A DNA stretch of 64,000 nt, from contig JADLZK010009222.1 of NCBI GenBank assembly GCA_015847255.1, forward strand, positions 558,001 through 622,000, written 5' to 3'. Source of the DNA: Hyparrhenia diplandra. Lineage: Eukaryota > Streptophyta > Magnoliopsida > Poales > Poaceae. Both the position numbers and the translations under genes were made by a program. Position 1 is the stretch's first letter, and each line of letters opens with the position of its first letter. Of this stretch, positions 1 through 11,993 are shown one piece after another. The notes under the pieces are model-generated. The model made no database searches, was not told the origin of the DNA, and worked only from the letters and a program-made list of their open reading frames with translations.

Positions 1-1297
1 ATGGGCTTAACATGATGTGCAAGTCCTTTGGTAAATCTCCACAAGGCATTTAGTCCAAGCAACACCAAAAGTTTGAGTAGTATTATCCATGTGCAAGCTT
101 GTTGTGCAAGCAATGTCTTAGCATTAGTAGCTAAGCATTCGCTCACAGTCATAGATGTCTAGGCTTCAAGGCCTTTAGTAGGTGTAAAGTCGCACAATAA
201 TCATCATGGAAGTCGTTACGTGTGGTGCGACCATGTACCATCAATAAAAGCGTCCTGTGATGAGAACTATTGTCGCGCTTGTTTGATAGTGTAATGTCTT
301 ATTTTCTTTCAATCCTAAAGGAAATTTCTCCATTATTACTACTCATAGTGATTAATGGAAGGAAAAATTCCGATAGGATCTGTGAACGTATTAGAAAATC
401 CCTCAGGTCACAAGTAATGAGACAAGTTTCTATAAACTTAATTCGCCGTGACTAAACTTTTCATACGATTCACACCAGGTAAGTTTGTATTGTACCCTAA
501 CACCAGTGTTACTAGGATACCCCAAAGTCTATCCCTACCCAAGATGCTTGCTTTCCTCTAATCCTTAGTTAGGTAGATCCCAACCGTACCTTATGCTCTT
601 CCCTCCCAATCCCTCTCTAGCCCAAATAGAATAGGAACTAACCTGCAGGAATACGACGATAAGGGACGGACTCCACGACTGTAGCCGTTGAACCACACCA
701 GTGTTCTTCCCTACAGCCGTCACACGCCATCGCCTCAGTGTTACTGTGCTGACGACCGTGCAACATTGCCGACATGCTGTCACCTTAATGCCGAAAGCTG
801 CTGATACTGCTGTTACTTTGACCGCGAACCACGACCGACGAAGCCATTCAAGACACAATGCAACAGGTCAAGTGGCAACCCGATTGCTTAATGCAAGCGA
901 GCCGAAGATTAGCATTGCAAAGCGAAAGAGGACAGCGCTAGAGGACAAGCACTAGAAGACCTCAAGACCCGGAGACACTAGAGGAATAAACCCTCTAAGT
1001 GGGGTAGCCGTCGAAGAAGACCGAAGATTTTGAAGACAGATACAAGACCAAGAAGATGGGGTAAAAGCAGCGGTAATCACCAACAGCGAGAAGACATATC
1101 CCCACAATGTCGTGTTGACCTGGAGACGGGATAGCACGATAATAGAAGGGGTTCGGAAAAGACAAAGATCTTGTAAGCAATGGAAGTTTCCCTCTCTCTC
1201 TCTCTCTCTCTATCTCTATCCCTATAGGCCTCAATTAGGATCTTCACTCTGTAGACTTGGAATCTCGGGGACGAGATTCATCTAAGTGGGGTAGATT
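1..1297 (+). mobile_element. Non-coding internal region of a long-LTR retroelement (3' part)
   Basis: This stretch lies upstream of a long LTR and ends in a purine-rich tract (1284-1297) directly before the LTR's TGTAACACCC start. That is the arrangement of a polypurine tract and 3' LTR in Ty3/gypsy elements. No gag, protease, reverse transcriptase, integrase or chromodomain reading frame is recognisable, so the element is probably non-autonomous, or its coding part lies outside the window. A second purine-rich near-copy of the tract sits around 985-1003. The element's left end is not in the window. Confidence 0.5.
1191..1219. repeat. (TC)n microsatellite
   Basis: A pure TC run from about 1192 to 1210 continues into imperfect CTAT/TCTC words. 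It lies inside the non-coding internal part of the retroelement. Confidence 0.9.
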
Positions 1298-4200
1298 TGT
1301 AACACCCGTGTTTTTGCATCATCTAAAAATTTGAACTTTTCGAATTACAACTAAAACTTGATTTATTTTCCGCTAAACCAAAACCCCGTTTTCGAAAAAC
1401 CTGCATTCAAACTCTCACCATCCAGAAGATAGGAAACCTTGTTTGATGCTTGTTGAACTTTATGGTGACCAAGGATGCAAGGTAAGCTCTAGATTTTATT
1501 TATGGAAGTAAATGCATGAGAAATGATTTATGAATTTCTCTGGGAATAAAATACCGAAACAAGTGTGTACCAAATATACATATGAATATTTTTACAAGCA
1601 CAATAAATAATTATCCTCGACAAATAAGTCTTGGGAATATAAATGTGTTTGTGAAAGTATTTATAAAATATATATGTATATGTTACACATGAAATGATAA
1701 CCTCAGGGAAAAGCAGTACACATATATGTTGTTATTTATACAAGTACCATTAAATAATATTTTCATGAATACAAGTCATGAGGATGCATATGAGTGCTGG
1801 TATAAATATTTACAACATATGTTTACACCCATAAAATATTAAGGAGGAGAAATGAGGGAAAGAATAGGAGGAGAGAAAATGGAAAAAGAAAAGGAGAAGC
1901 AGTAAGAGCTCGTGGGCTCATTTCCTTCTCTGGCCTGTCAGCGCTTCATCTCTCCCTCTCTTCTCATTTGGCCCGAGGAAGCCCATGCCCCCTCTTCTTC
2001 TCGCGAGGCCGACTGGGCCGGCCCAACACCAAAGGCCACGATGGCCCGCATCCTCCTGTCTTTCCTCCCACCGACGCATGGGACCCGCGCGTCGGCACCA
2101 TCCTCTTCCTCCATCCGCGAGTCGACGCAAACACCACCGCTGGGACTGCGTTGCCTCCCGCCGTACATGTGCCAGCAATGACGATGACGAGCACGGCGAC
2201 GGCTGGGAAATAGTGGGAGCACTTACCACCCTGCTGGAACGACCCACCAACCAGAGACTCATCCTCATCACCCCGTCAACGGGAACAGCGTGGGTGGCGA
2301 CCCGCCAGCTGGCCGCCGGCGACCGAGAGATGGGCAAGGCGACGAGCCAGCGCCGAAGCACGAGGCACATGAGCGTCAGCACATCATGACGGTCGGCGTG
2401 TGCAGTGGCTCGGGTCAAGAGACCTGATGGCGTCACCAACCCGAGGCAAAGCTTCTTTGCCATGGCGGACAAACGTCGGCGGTGTAAGCGACGAGACCAG
2501 ACGACCCGTCGATCACGAGCACGAGGAGCACGTGGTCGGCAAGCCCGGCACTGGCTGAAGAACAGCTGGAAGTCCGCGACGCCACGGCCGAGTGTCGGAA
2601 AAGATCGGGCGCAAAAAAAATATCTTCGGGAGGGCTCACGCCGCCGGCCTATAAATAGCTCCCTCGGGGCTGTCGAGCTCGCCCTCACCACTGCGAGCCG
2701 CCCGCCCAGGTGAAACACGCCGTGCGCTTCCCTCCTCCCTCCTCCGCCCTCCGTTCCAGCAAAGGGACGAGTTTTCCCAAATCGGAAACTTCGCCGCCCC
2801 ACGAGAGGTTCGTGTGCCGCCGTCGTTTGGAGTCGTCGTCGTTAGTCTGGGCGGTGCAGTGCGCCTCGCCAAATCCATTCCGTTCATTTCCCATCCTTTT
2901 CCCCTTGCTTTAGCGAGTGTGCCGAGCCCACGCCGAGGGCCGCCGCCGACCAACGCTGCCCGCCGCGCGCCCGTAGTGGAGGAGGCCCGGGAGAAACCCT
3001 AGTGGCGACCATCGTGAGCGGGGTAGCGAAGGAGACCGCATGGACCCCACGCGGCGAGCACCAAGTGGAGGAAGCGATTCGGCGATGTCTCGCGGCGCGC
3101 GCCGCCCGTCGGGCTCAGCGGACGGAAGCCATCCGTGGCGAATGCGAATCCGCGGCGGCTGGCGCCGTCGGGACGGGAACCAGCGGGAGGCGCCACGTCG
3201 CCATTCCGTTCCACCCCGCGGCGCCGATTACGTGCCACCGGGCAACAGCGCGTATTACACGTGGGCGCCCACGTGGCTGCCACTGTGGCGTCCCACGGAC
3301 CCATGTGGCGCCCACGCGTATGGGGGAGATTCCCGTGTACACAAGTGTAATTGCTACGGCTACCCGATAAGTGTACACAATACTTTAGAAATCCTATTTC
3401 CCGTGTCGAGAAAAATTCCCGAGAAAATTTGTAAATTCATTATTTGATTTATAGAATTTTATCATGTAATTAGTTCCAATATTATTACATGATAAAATTA
3501 TATTATAATATTACCCTAATGATTTAATTAGGGATTAATATTATAAAATCCATATCCCATGCATACTAGCTCCGTTTCGCGTGAAACGACTTCCATAATT
3601 CATCTAAAATCTAGCTCTATGCATCTAACCCGTTGCCACCATAATGTTCTATGTTTGTTTTATATGTCATAGTTCAAGTTAGGGTTTATCGCCCGATCAA
3701 AAGTAGATTCGACGACCCGATTAGGAGCTTCCCGTCCGAAGCGAGCTAGGAACGTTCGACGCCGTGCCGATTCATAAGAACCTCCCAGGCAAGTCCTTAC
3801 CCCCTAACCTGACTTAATTACTATAATAATTAATGAGATGATTAAGATAAGTATAACCATGGTAAGCCGTGCGGGAGCACTCATGGGCTATGTGCGTGGG
3901 GCTTCACTAGGCTTTGCCGTTAATATAACCTGGTTTAAGAATTGGGCTTAATCAACAAAAAGCGAGTTTGGGGCAATCCATGTGGGATGGATCGTCTCGA
4001 CGGGTTTCGCCTAGTGAGGGTTTCTGTCTTGGAGGGCTCGCTCCCCTAAGGACCGGGTCATGGACCTTCTACCTAGTTTGATTATACGTACAGCCACACG
4101 TAGGGATGGGGCGGCTTGATTCCACACCCGTTGGGTTAAGGTATAATTTCGATCCAAGGTGGCCGGCGTAGGCAACGATCTATCGGGGAGCGGACATGGG

Positions 4201-5127
4201 GAGAGTGGCCCCATGGTCCGGTTGGCGTGGTTGCTTTGTGATCCTCCACGAAAAACTTTTTGGCGCAATGTTATCGTATCACTAATTATTAAGTTGACGC
4301 GTGGTGGGTGATCATCCGAAATGCTAAGTGCTAATGGGATGCTGGGTGACCTTCCCATTCTCCAACCCCCGAGAAGTCATGGTAGGATTATACCGAAACC
4401 TAGGGTAGCACCCAAGCGGGTACGGGATCTCGTTGGGTCTGTTTAAGCCAAGAGCGCATGGTGAGGGACAAGTGCCCATCGTGTGGGGAAAGTGTACAAC
4501 CTCCGCAGAGTTACCAAATCTATTCGAATAGCCACGTCCTTGGAATGGGCAAGTGCTAGGCATGAACATCTATGATTAGATATACACTTTGATGATGACT
4601 AACCTTTGTGGTGTCATGACAGCAAAGTGATGACATGAGATAACCCAGGGAACTAGCGAGCAGTTTTTAGAGACTCGCTAGGGCCCAAACCCTTAATAAT
4701 TACAACCCCCTGGTTGGGACTTGCGAAACGCGTTTGTACTCACCCCTCTATTTTACAGATATCGGCACATGTGAAGGTAAGATCGGCGACAAGTAGAGGA
4801 CCAGGCGTGCATCGTAGGAGTTCGTAAAGTGTTTGCTTAGGAGAAGGGCGTGAAGCCCAGATTTCATCCGTGCACAAAGTCCACTTTGTGGAGTGCGGGG
4901 CGTGTCATAGTTAATCCACCGCTTCTCGGTTGGCCAACTCGATATTGTAACCCGGCTTGGTGACCCTTTGTCGCCATTTGTAAGCCCCTTTCCATCCTAT
5001 ATTTCTATAGCTCGGTTTATTATTGATTACATTTTACCATTATCGTTACTAATAGACGTGTTTGTGGCGTGATCTGGCGCAAACACGTGTGATTAATCTG
5101 ACCCATTAAAAGTGGGGGCGTGATACA
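1298..5127 (+). mobile_element. 3.8 kb LTR of a Tekay-like Ty3/gypsy element
   Basis: The block starts TGTAACACCC and ends GGGGGCGTGATACA, the usual TG...CA ends of a large grass Ty3/gypsy LTR family. It is preceded by a polypurine tract and contains a TATA box at 2650. The order inside is an AT-rich U3, a GC-rich stretch (about 1910-3350) around and after the TATA box, then an AT-rich 3' part. Word use in the 3' half (a GGAAAGTGTACAACCTC-type segment near 4487) resembles Tekay/Del LTRs as I remember them. The downstream five bases are TTCAT; the matching left target duplication would be outside the window. The lineage name is an inference. Confidence 0.65.
2650..2657 (+). promoter_or_regulatory. 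TATA box of the long LTR
   Basis: TATAAATA sits in a GC-rich context (GGCCTATAAATAGCTCC), a textbook plant core promoter. Transcription would begin about 30 bases downstream, near 2680, so U3 would be about 1.4 kb and R-U5 about 2.4 kb. Confidence 0.7.
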
Positions 5128-5132
5128 TTCAT

Positions 5133-6320
5133 AGGTATTATCTCACTTTTATTAAAGTTAATCCTCATTCCTAAAACTTGTTCAAAGCAAGCTAGGATAC
5201 CCTTCAGGTTTACTAAGTGCTCTAGATTTTCATCGAGAATAATATGGTATCATCTCGCATTTGTAATGAGATGATCCCTCCTCTAAACCTGCCCCTAAGC
5301 CACAGATTAGATTTTCTCTTGTTGCTTTGATAAGCATCCTAGTCAGGACATCAACCACTAAGTTAAATAACAGGGGTGAGATTGGGTCCCCCTGTTTTGA
5401 GCCTTTTTCACTTTTAAAGAAACTCTTGTTTTCTCCATTTACCACTACTCCTATAGACCCTCCTACTACCAAAAGTTTAATCCACTTTAGCCAACAAGAA
5501 TTAAAACCTCTAGTTTATAAAATCTCAAATAAGAAATCCCAATCTACTCTATCATAAGCCTTTTCATAATCTAACTTAATAACTACTCGGGCTCTTTTTC
5601 TTTATTAATACTTGTGCACTAACTCATGTGCTACTACCACACTTTCTAGTATGTATCTTCCCTGTATAAAAGCACTCGCTGTGGCATTACCAATCTATTT
5701 ATTACTTTTCCTAGTCTAATGGTCAATGCTTTAGAAAAGATTTTAAAGCTACAATTAATGAGACTAATTGGTCTAAACTTTTTTCATAGAAGTAGCTCCT
5801 TCTTCCTTGGGAATAAGAGTAATAGGAGCATAGTTTAATCTACAAATATCTAGTTGACCTTTATGAAAATCACTAAACATAGCTAACAAATCATGTTTCA
5901 CAATATCCCAATACCTCCGATAAAACATAAAAAGAAATACCATCCGGACCAGGGGCTCCATCAGAGTAGCAGCTAAAAACAACTTCTTTAATTTTTTTTC
6001 AGAAAAAGGTTGAGTCAGTAAAGAATTTTCTTCCTCGGTTAATAAATCACTTGGTTCCCAAAAATCTTGAGCTAATCTAGCATCAAACCTATTTTCTTTG
6101 GCAAACAAGACCTTATAAAAATTAACAGCAATATCTATCATGCCCTTTTGATCACTAACCAGACCATTTGAACCCTCTAATTCTTCTATCCTCTTTTTTT
6201 TCTGCTCCTTTGGTTTGCAATTGCATGGAAATAAGCCGTATTTCGATCACCTTCTAAAATATTCCTATCTCTATATCTTTGTTTGGCTTTTATTTCTTCT
6301 AAGGCCCAAATATCTTCTAG
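5133..6320 (-). pseudogene. LINE (non-LTR retrotransposon) reverse transcriptase remnant
   Basis: Reverse-strand reading frames give, in order, an FYKVLF segment (near 6115), NYAPITLIPK (near 5830), an LDYEKAYDRVDW segment (near 5550) and KQGDPISPLLFNLVVDVL (near 5390). These are conserved blocks of plant L1-type reverse transcriptase. Stops and frame changes separate them. Where the catalytic YADD box should be (near 5256) the frame reads MRDDTILFS, so two of the four residues have changed. The fragment abuts the long LTR on its left and LRR unit A on its right, where it replaces the normal LRR 3' flank. It is inactive. Confidence 0.85.
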
Positions 6321-6335
6321 TTAACCGGTTCTGGT

Positions 6336-7700
6336 TCATTTCAAGCAAGGCTCCCCCGTCAGCATGTTGCCCCTCAACGTGAGCTGCACTAGAGATTTAC
6401 ACACCTTCAGTTCTTGAGGAATATCACCGACGAGGCGGTTCGATCCGAGAAGCAAGTATTGGAGCTGCTGATGCTTGCAGAGGTGAGGAGGGATGCTCCC
6501 CGTCAGCTGGTTGTCTGACAAGACAAGCACCGTGAGATTGCTGTTGGCCCGGCCGAGCATTGGAGGGATGGCACCACGGAGATTGTTTGTGGACAGGTCA
6601 ATCCTTCTTATGCTGCTCAGCTGGGCGAGCTCCGGTGGGATGGTACCTTGCAGACGGTTATCGAAGAGGTGCAGTAGCCGGAGCGTGGATATCCGGCCGA
6701 GCTTGGCGGGGATGACGCCAGTGAGCTTGTTTTCCGAGAGGTCAATCTCCAAGACACTCTGCAGATATCCCAGCTCCGGCGGATGGTGCCAACGAGCTGG
6801 TTCCGGTAAATGTGGAGCTTTAAGAGTGACGGCAGCACCGCGAGCTCCCTGGGCACGCCACCGGTGAAGGTGTTGTCAAAGAGGGCAAGCACCTGGAGGT
6901 TGGTGCAGTTGCCGATCTCCGGCGGGACCTCACCGGAGAGGACGTTATAGTAAAGGTATATTGTGGTGAGGTTCTTGAGGCGGGAGAGCTCCCTGGGCAG
7001 CGTCCCATTGAGGTAGTTTATATGCGAAACCGAGCATCTCGAGGCTGGCGCACTCTGTGAGCTCGACGGGGATCGAACCAGACAGGTTGTTGTCGCCCGC
7101 CCGGATGACGCGGAGCTGCTGGAGCGCGCCCATGGACGTGGGGATCCTGCCGGTGAGGTTATTGCTGTACATTTCCAACTCCTCGAGGGCGGTGAGGTTG
7201 CCGATGGCGGGTGGGATGTCGCCGAACAGCAGGTTCCCGCTGAGGAAGAGTCGGCGCAGGCTTTGCACCGCGCAGAGCTCTGGCGGGATGGTACCATGGA
7301 GGGAGTTGGTGCTGAGGTCGAGGACTTCGAGCGCGGTGCAGGCGGCAAGGCCAGCGGGGACGCGTCCCGTGAGCGCGTTCCTGGAGATGTTGAGCACGGA
7401 GAGGCGCGGGAGCTTGCAGACGGCGGCAGAGAGCTCGCCGTGGAGGTTGAAGTCGTGGAGTGTCACACCGGTCACCTCTCCGCCTCTGGAGCAGGCAACG
7501 CCGGCCCACCCACAGGGGTCCGCGCCTCCACCAGCGCTGCCCCAGGTCGAGAGGTGGTTGTCCACGTCCAGCAACTTGCGCTTGAACTGCAGAAGGGCCG
7601 TCGCGGTGCGGCTCTCCGCCACTGCCGCCGCCGGCAAGTTCAGAAGAGTTAAGAAGAGGACCGACGCTGGGAGCAAGAACCGCGGCACTCCCAACGCCAT
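6336..7700 (-). pseudogene. LRR unit A: truncated LRR receptor ectodomain with frameshifts
   Basis: From the ATG at 7700-7698 the frame encodes a signal peptide (MALGVPRFLLPASVLFL, then a hydrophobic run), an LRRNT cap with the DPCGWAGVAC pair, and 24-residue plant LRRs of the type LxxLxLxxNxLxGxIPxx. Frames break near 7018 (an extra base before the NYLNGTLP repeat) and near 6787 (a missing G in the GGWGGG-type run). After repair by eye about 13 LRRs remain. They end at NMLTGE, whereas a full receptor of this subfamily (At1g17230-like LRR-RLK) continues with further LRRs, a membrane helix and a Ser/Thr kinase. None of those follow: LINE sequence begins at 6320. It is most likely a pseudogene; a secreted LRR protein is possible if the indels are sequence errors. 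Confidence 0.85.
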
Positions 7701-7889
7701 TGCCCCAGGCCAGGCGCAGCATAGCCCACTAGGACGACGACGACCATGACAGTGGCCACCCCAGCTGAGGACTGTAGAAGAGTAGGCGGAAAGCGACGGG
7801 TTTCGAAAGCGCTGGCATTTCGTCGAGCCGGTGGTGCGTGTAGACAGAGTTAACGGAAAGTCAGTCGACGCGTGGGCGACTTGACGTAG

Positions 7890-8500
7890 AGGGAGGTGGA
7901 AGACGGCATATATTACCACAGCGCTATACAGCTGTCGTCCACATGCCATAATAATTTAGTTAATTCTAAGGATGTATACTAACACGGAAGTTGCACTGCT
8001 TAACTGCAAAGCACATCTCCTGTACAAAATTGCATACAAGCCCTGTATCCATGCAAGTCTTCCCAGCCTGAGAGAGTCAGCTTGTTCTAACACAAAGGCA
8101 GATAACCTACAAAGGCTGACAGATAAGAGAAGAGAAATATGTTACTAGTAAGGATCAAAAAAAAATATATATATGTTACTAGTAGTACCTTTGTTATTTT
8201 CCTACAAGGAAATGGACACTACGGAGTGATATTGTGATGTAGAAACAAGCAAATATTTGGTGTAGAGGAAATACCTACTGATTGCCATCCACTTCGATCT
8301 ACTTCTGCAAGCTTGCTCCCACAACCTACTCAACAACAAGAACAAAAGAAGATCCTACTCAACAACAAGAACAAAAGAAGATGAGGTTCTTTTCAGCAGG
8401 CACCACACAATGTTATTTCACATTTGACAATATAAGAAGACAAAAAGGATTCTTCTTTCACAAGCATGGTCTCATTAGAATCTGAATTCAGTGTTTACCA
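7890..8500. repeat. Duplicated 5' flank of LRR unit A
   Basis: This upstream flank recurs beside units C (21838-22500), D (25640-26480) and F (32300-32900). Shared landmarks are TGCATGCAGAGTACAAG-type words, GTTACTAGTAGTACCTTT, GGACACTACGGAGTGATATT and CACTTCGATCTACTTCTGC. It marks the LRR cluster as a segmental duplication that includes promoter DNA, not only coding DNA. Confidence 0.85.
8325..8382. repeat. 29-bp direct tandem repeat, two copies
   Basis: The units are 8325-8353 and 8354-8382, identical by eye. The other flank copies carry only one unit, so the duplication is private to unit A's flank. Confidence 0.85.
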
Positions 8501-8514
8501 ATGCATTAAGGATG

Positions 8515-8720
8515 TCAAATAAACTCAACTTTGACTAAATGTATACAAAAATATTAATGTTTAAGGTACATAATTTGTATGAGTAGATACACCGTCCAAT
8601 CTACGTTCATAATAAATTTATTTAATAATAATACAAATATCAATATTTTGTAAAAGCCTAGCCAAAGTTAAGAAAGTTTAACCCGATCTTCTAGCTAGCG
8701 ACAAATATAATGGGAGAGAG
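8515..8720. mobile_element. Probable Mariner/Stowaway-type MITE
   Basis: The ends (CTCAACTTTGACTAAAT and the reverse complement of GCCAAAGTTAAGAAAGTTTAACC) form degenerate inverted repeats around an AT-rich centre, as in common grass Mariner-like MITEs. The block interrupts the unit A 5' flank relative to the corresponding flank of unit C. Exact ends and target duplication are not clear. Confidence 0.4.
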
Positions 8721-9017
8721 ATAAGATTATTGCGGAAGGTAGTATATCAATCATGCCGACAGCTTGTCGTACGTCCACATAATTTAGTTAAGGTTAATCT
8801 TCTCTACAAAAATTGAGAAGGACACCTTGAGAAGGACATCTTCTCTACAAAATTGCTTGCATGCAGACTACAAGACTGTCCATCGATATTGACCGGGACC
8901 GGGACGGCGTTTCAAAAGAGCTGGCATTTCGTCCAAAATGTGGCGCGTGCGTGGTGACGGACTGACGGGGACGTGGTTGACTAAAACTGAGTCGACGCGG
9001 AGCCGACTAGCCGAAAT

Positions 9018-9470
9018 GGCACTTTGTCTGACAAGTCAAATTATAATATGTTTATTTGAATATGTTGTTTTTGTTTTATACTTAGATATACCCATCTAGA
9101 TACATAATTAATGTATTTAGAAATCTAAAACATCTTATAACATCAAATGGATGGTGTACATGTCAAAAACAAGGTTGAGAATAAACAAGAGCTTACTTCT
9201 GATCTTGTAACGCGTCTCATGTAAACTTATCCTTTCTCTTAATGAAAATGTAACTTATATCCTTTCTCTTAATGAAAATACACGCAAAGCTCTTGCGTGA
9301 TTGAGAAGAAAAGCAAGGTTGAGAAAAAAAAAAATCAAACCAGATGTTTTTGGTACACGATATGTATTAGAGTTTTGCTACAGCGGTTCTCTTAAAAGTT
9401 GTACAAATCCAAACAAAATTAATTTTAATTAATTATTCTGGTGCTTTAAGATTCATGCAGATCTTTTATA
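9018..9470. repeat. Distal flank block shared with 22580-22875
   Basis: The block begins CACTTTGTCTGACAAGTC and runs to CACTTTAAGATTCATG-like words in both places. The copy here is longer because of a small retroposed insertion at 9181-9313. It extends the duplicated segment of units A and C beyond the immediate gene flank. Confidence 0.75.
9181..9313 (+). mobile_element. 133-bp retroposed insertion with 11-bp target duplication
   Basis: The sequence CAAGGTTGAGA occurs at 9170-9180 and again at 9314-9324. The paralogous site near 22752 has it once with nothing between. The insert ends in a GCAAAGCTCTTGCGTG segment followed by A-rich sequence, resembling a LINE or SINE 3' end. The empty paralogous site makes the insertion call strong; the family is not identified. 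Confidence 0.7.
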
Positions 9471-9490
9471 GGACCAGCCGAGAAAAACTC

Positions 9491-9706
9491 TATGTTTGGA
9501 TACACTAGCTAAACTTTAGCTAGCTAGATTTAGCTATGGTGGATCCAAATAGCCCACAACTATACTCTAGCTGGAGACCAAAATATATACAATCCCTTTA
9601 GCTATTTCAATATATATATAGGTATATAGCTAAAACCGCTAAAAGGGCCTCCACTAAATTACACCTAGCTGAAGTTTAGCTAATTAGCTAGAGAATCCAA
9701 ACACCC
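9491..9706. mobile_element. MITE with TAGCTAAA-type terminal inverted repeats
   Basis: The left end (TGTTTGGATACACTAGCTAA) and the reverse complement of the right end (TGTTTGGATTCTCTAGCTAA) pair over about 30 bases. A further end of the same type lies near 9755-9790, so two nested or adjacent copies are likely. Many grass hAT-like MITEs have such ends. The target duplication is not certain. Confidence 0.5.
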
Positions 9707-9807
9707 CTATCTAAACAATGAAATTAATGAGGGGTAACATGGTTAAGATTTTCAATTAGCTAGAGGATTCAAACATCCATAGCTAAAGTTTAGCTAAATA
9801 ATTTTTA

Positions 9808-10074
9808 GAGCATCTCCAAGAGACTCTCTGTATCTTTTCTAGTTTACAGGAATAGAGATTTTCATGAAAAAAAACTCTTCAACAACCTTTTCAATTGGAT
9901 ATCTAAATATATAGATATCCTCTATTCTAGATTTCTTGCTAGGATGACTCTCTAGACTCGCACAAGATATAGAAAAGCTGCTGAGAATTCAAACATATAT
10001 AAAATGATTTGTATTCAAATGACTCTCTGAATAATGATTTAAAAATAGATTTAGAAATACTCATGGAGATACTC
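9808..10074. mobile_element. Tourist-like (PIF/Harbinger) MITE
   Basis: The element starts GAGCATCTCCAAGAG and its right end reads GAGTATCTCCATGAG on the other strand. TTA lies immediately outside on both sides (9805-9807 and 10075-10077), the 3-bp target duplication typical of PIF/Harbinger. No coding capacity. The ends match those of the larger element at 26970-28357. Confidence 0.7.
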
Positions 10075-10224
10075 TTAGCTCTAGCAACTAGCTAGCTAAA
10101 TTTTACATTTATTCCTTGGTCGTGACTTTGTCAAGCAGTTTTGGAACCTTCTGCTGCTGAACATACTAAATAACAGCAGCTTCCTAAAATTACATCAGCC
10201 TAGCTTCAGAACAAAACTATAGTC

Positions 10225-10573
10225 AAAGTTCTTTATGGTGGCAATCATTCTAATGTGTTGGTCCATTTGGACATCCAAAAAATGACCTAATCTTCAATGG
10301 GATTCAAAGTAAATGTTCAGAACCGCAAGTGGAAATTCCTCTAGGAATTGGAATTGGTTCAACACAGGGTCAAGCCAAACCTGCAATCAAGTTTTGAATT
10401 ATGGACACTCAACCTGGTTTTAGATTCTTGAGCTCTTATTTTTTATTTTCTTCCTCTCCTTTTTATTACCCTACTAAGTTTTTGCCGCCCCTCCTCTTTT
10501 GTACCCCTCTTTGTTTGAACCTACCTTTAATTAATTACTAATAATTCTCTGCCAGTTTCCTCGGAAAAAAAAA
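10225..10573 (+). mobile_element. LINE 3' end fragment
   Basis: The words ATGTGTTGGTCCATTTGGA and ATGACCTAATCTT match the LINE tail at 57470-57520 in the same order. They are followed by a T-rich 3' untranslated region and a terminal A run (10567-10574). It is a 5'-truncated insertion. Confidence 0.6.
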
Positions 10574-10610
10574 ATGCTAGCTAAATTTTAGTTGGAATGG
10601 TTCTAAAAGA

Positions 10611-11457
10611 ATGCCCTTAATCTTTTACCCTACGAATCCGGCACCAAACCAGGGCATTTCGTTGGGCCACGTCGCTTCCTATTCTATCAACCGTAGGATC
10701 CAAAACCAATGGCATCGGGCAGTCCATCCCATCGTGGCTGCACTAGGGCCTGGTTCCAAAGCCATCGCGAAACCTCCGGTCCTCCCGCTAGCCTCCGCCG
10801 CCCTCGCACCTCCATGTTCCTTCGGCGCGAGCGGATGCACATGTGGCGTTCGGGCGCGAGTGGATCCCCAGCGGCCACGGAGACCCAGGCGCTGCGATGC
10901 CACGGGCGCTGGTCCCGGCCATCCTGGTCCGGTATGGCGGCTCCGGCCACCACGGAGGGAAAGTGGCGCGGCATGGTGCGGGCATGGCGGCTCCAGCCAC
11001 CTCGGAGCTTAACGGCGCGGCCCGCGGTGCGGGCATGGCGGCTCCAGCCACCACGGAGCGAGCAGTGAGCGCGCAGCGGCGGCGGCCTGCGGCCACCACG
11101 CCTGGTCGCCGCCTCTCGGGATGCCCCTCCCCTACAGCAGCGCCGCCTCCTCGCAGCATGCGCCAACCACCGCGCCGCACCCGCTCAGCCTCGTACTCGG
11201 TGCTGGCGTATGGAACCGCACCGCAGCAGCGGGCGGCCGAGGACATCCACGACGCCCAGCAGCTGTTTGACGAAATGACTCTAAGGCAAGCCACTCAGCA
11301 AACCAGCACCAGGCAGAGACATCCTCGACCCTGGAGGCCTAGAACAAGGTGCCCACTTTATCCTTGGCCATGTCTTGCTTGTGACCTTAATTTGAAAATT
11401 TTCAATCTAGACTTTTGTCCTAATCTAATTTCAACGTCGGCCTTGCAGCCAGCATGA
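10611..11457. other. GC-rich gene-like fragment with internal tandem repeats
   Basis: An abrupt GC-rich island with overlapping open frames on both strands. It contains three copies of a GGCATGGCGGCTCCAGCCAC word (near 10930, 10979 and 11030), the last two about 51 bases apart. Near 11236-11275 the plus frame reads DAQQLFDEM, like the start of a pentatricopeptide repeat, but only one such motif is visible, so this is weak. No complete gene can be supported. It may be a captured gene 5' end. Confidence 0.3.
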
Positions 11458-11993
11458 ACACAGAAGCAACTTCTCAATCTCAACCAAATCGAAGGAGCAA
11501 AGAAGATCGCCTTGACACACTAGCGGCGTCGGCAGCAGCACAGTACCAAACCCCATCCCCTTCTTCTCTACGCCTTCTCTGTTTTAACTGAAGGAGGTGC
11601 TGCTGAAGGAGCGTAAGCTTGTTGCTAAGAACAAGGTCAGCTACATACCTGTTCTGAACTCCAAAATGTAAATCATCTTTAGTAATCCACCTATTTATGA
11701 ATATGAGTGTTCTGTCAAGTTCTATTCTATTAGAAGAAATTTATTTCGTTTTGTAGGGCTCACGCTCACCTATTAAAAAAGTTATATATGCTAAATTAAA
11801 TGTTTCTTCATTGTATCTTTACAACACTCCCATGCTCATACATCATCATGCATTCTTTGTTTCCATGCAGGCTTTTGAAATGAAACCCTGCCTGCAGTTA
11901 TCTGGGAGTGCAAGGATCTTACATTTCATAGATTAGTGCCATGCTTTCTGCTTAGTAGACTGGACGTTCTCACTTTTTAGCACTATATAAAAT
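11458..11993. other. Intergenic sequence left of the hAT element
   Basis: No coding or RNA gene recognised. It ends with the 8-bp sequence TATAAAAT (11986-11993), which is the hAT target duplication. Confidence 0.6.

Noticed and set aside
1912..3447. Many overlapping open frames of 60-290 codons on both strands in GC-rich DNA
   Set aside because: They lie inside the LTR, lack any domain, overlap on both strands and reflect high GC content rather than coding selection.
8325..8382. CRISPR-like or regulatory direct repeat
   Set aside because: It is two adjacent 29-bp copies without spacers, in a plant intergenic flank; the sister flanks have one copy.
11236..11290. Pentatricopeptide repeat gene
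   Set aside because: Only a single LFDEM-like motif is present; at least several 35-residue repeats would be needed.
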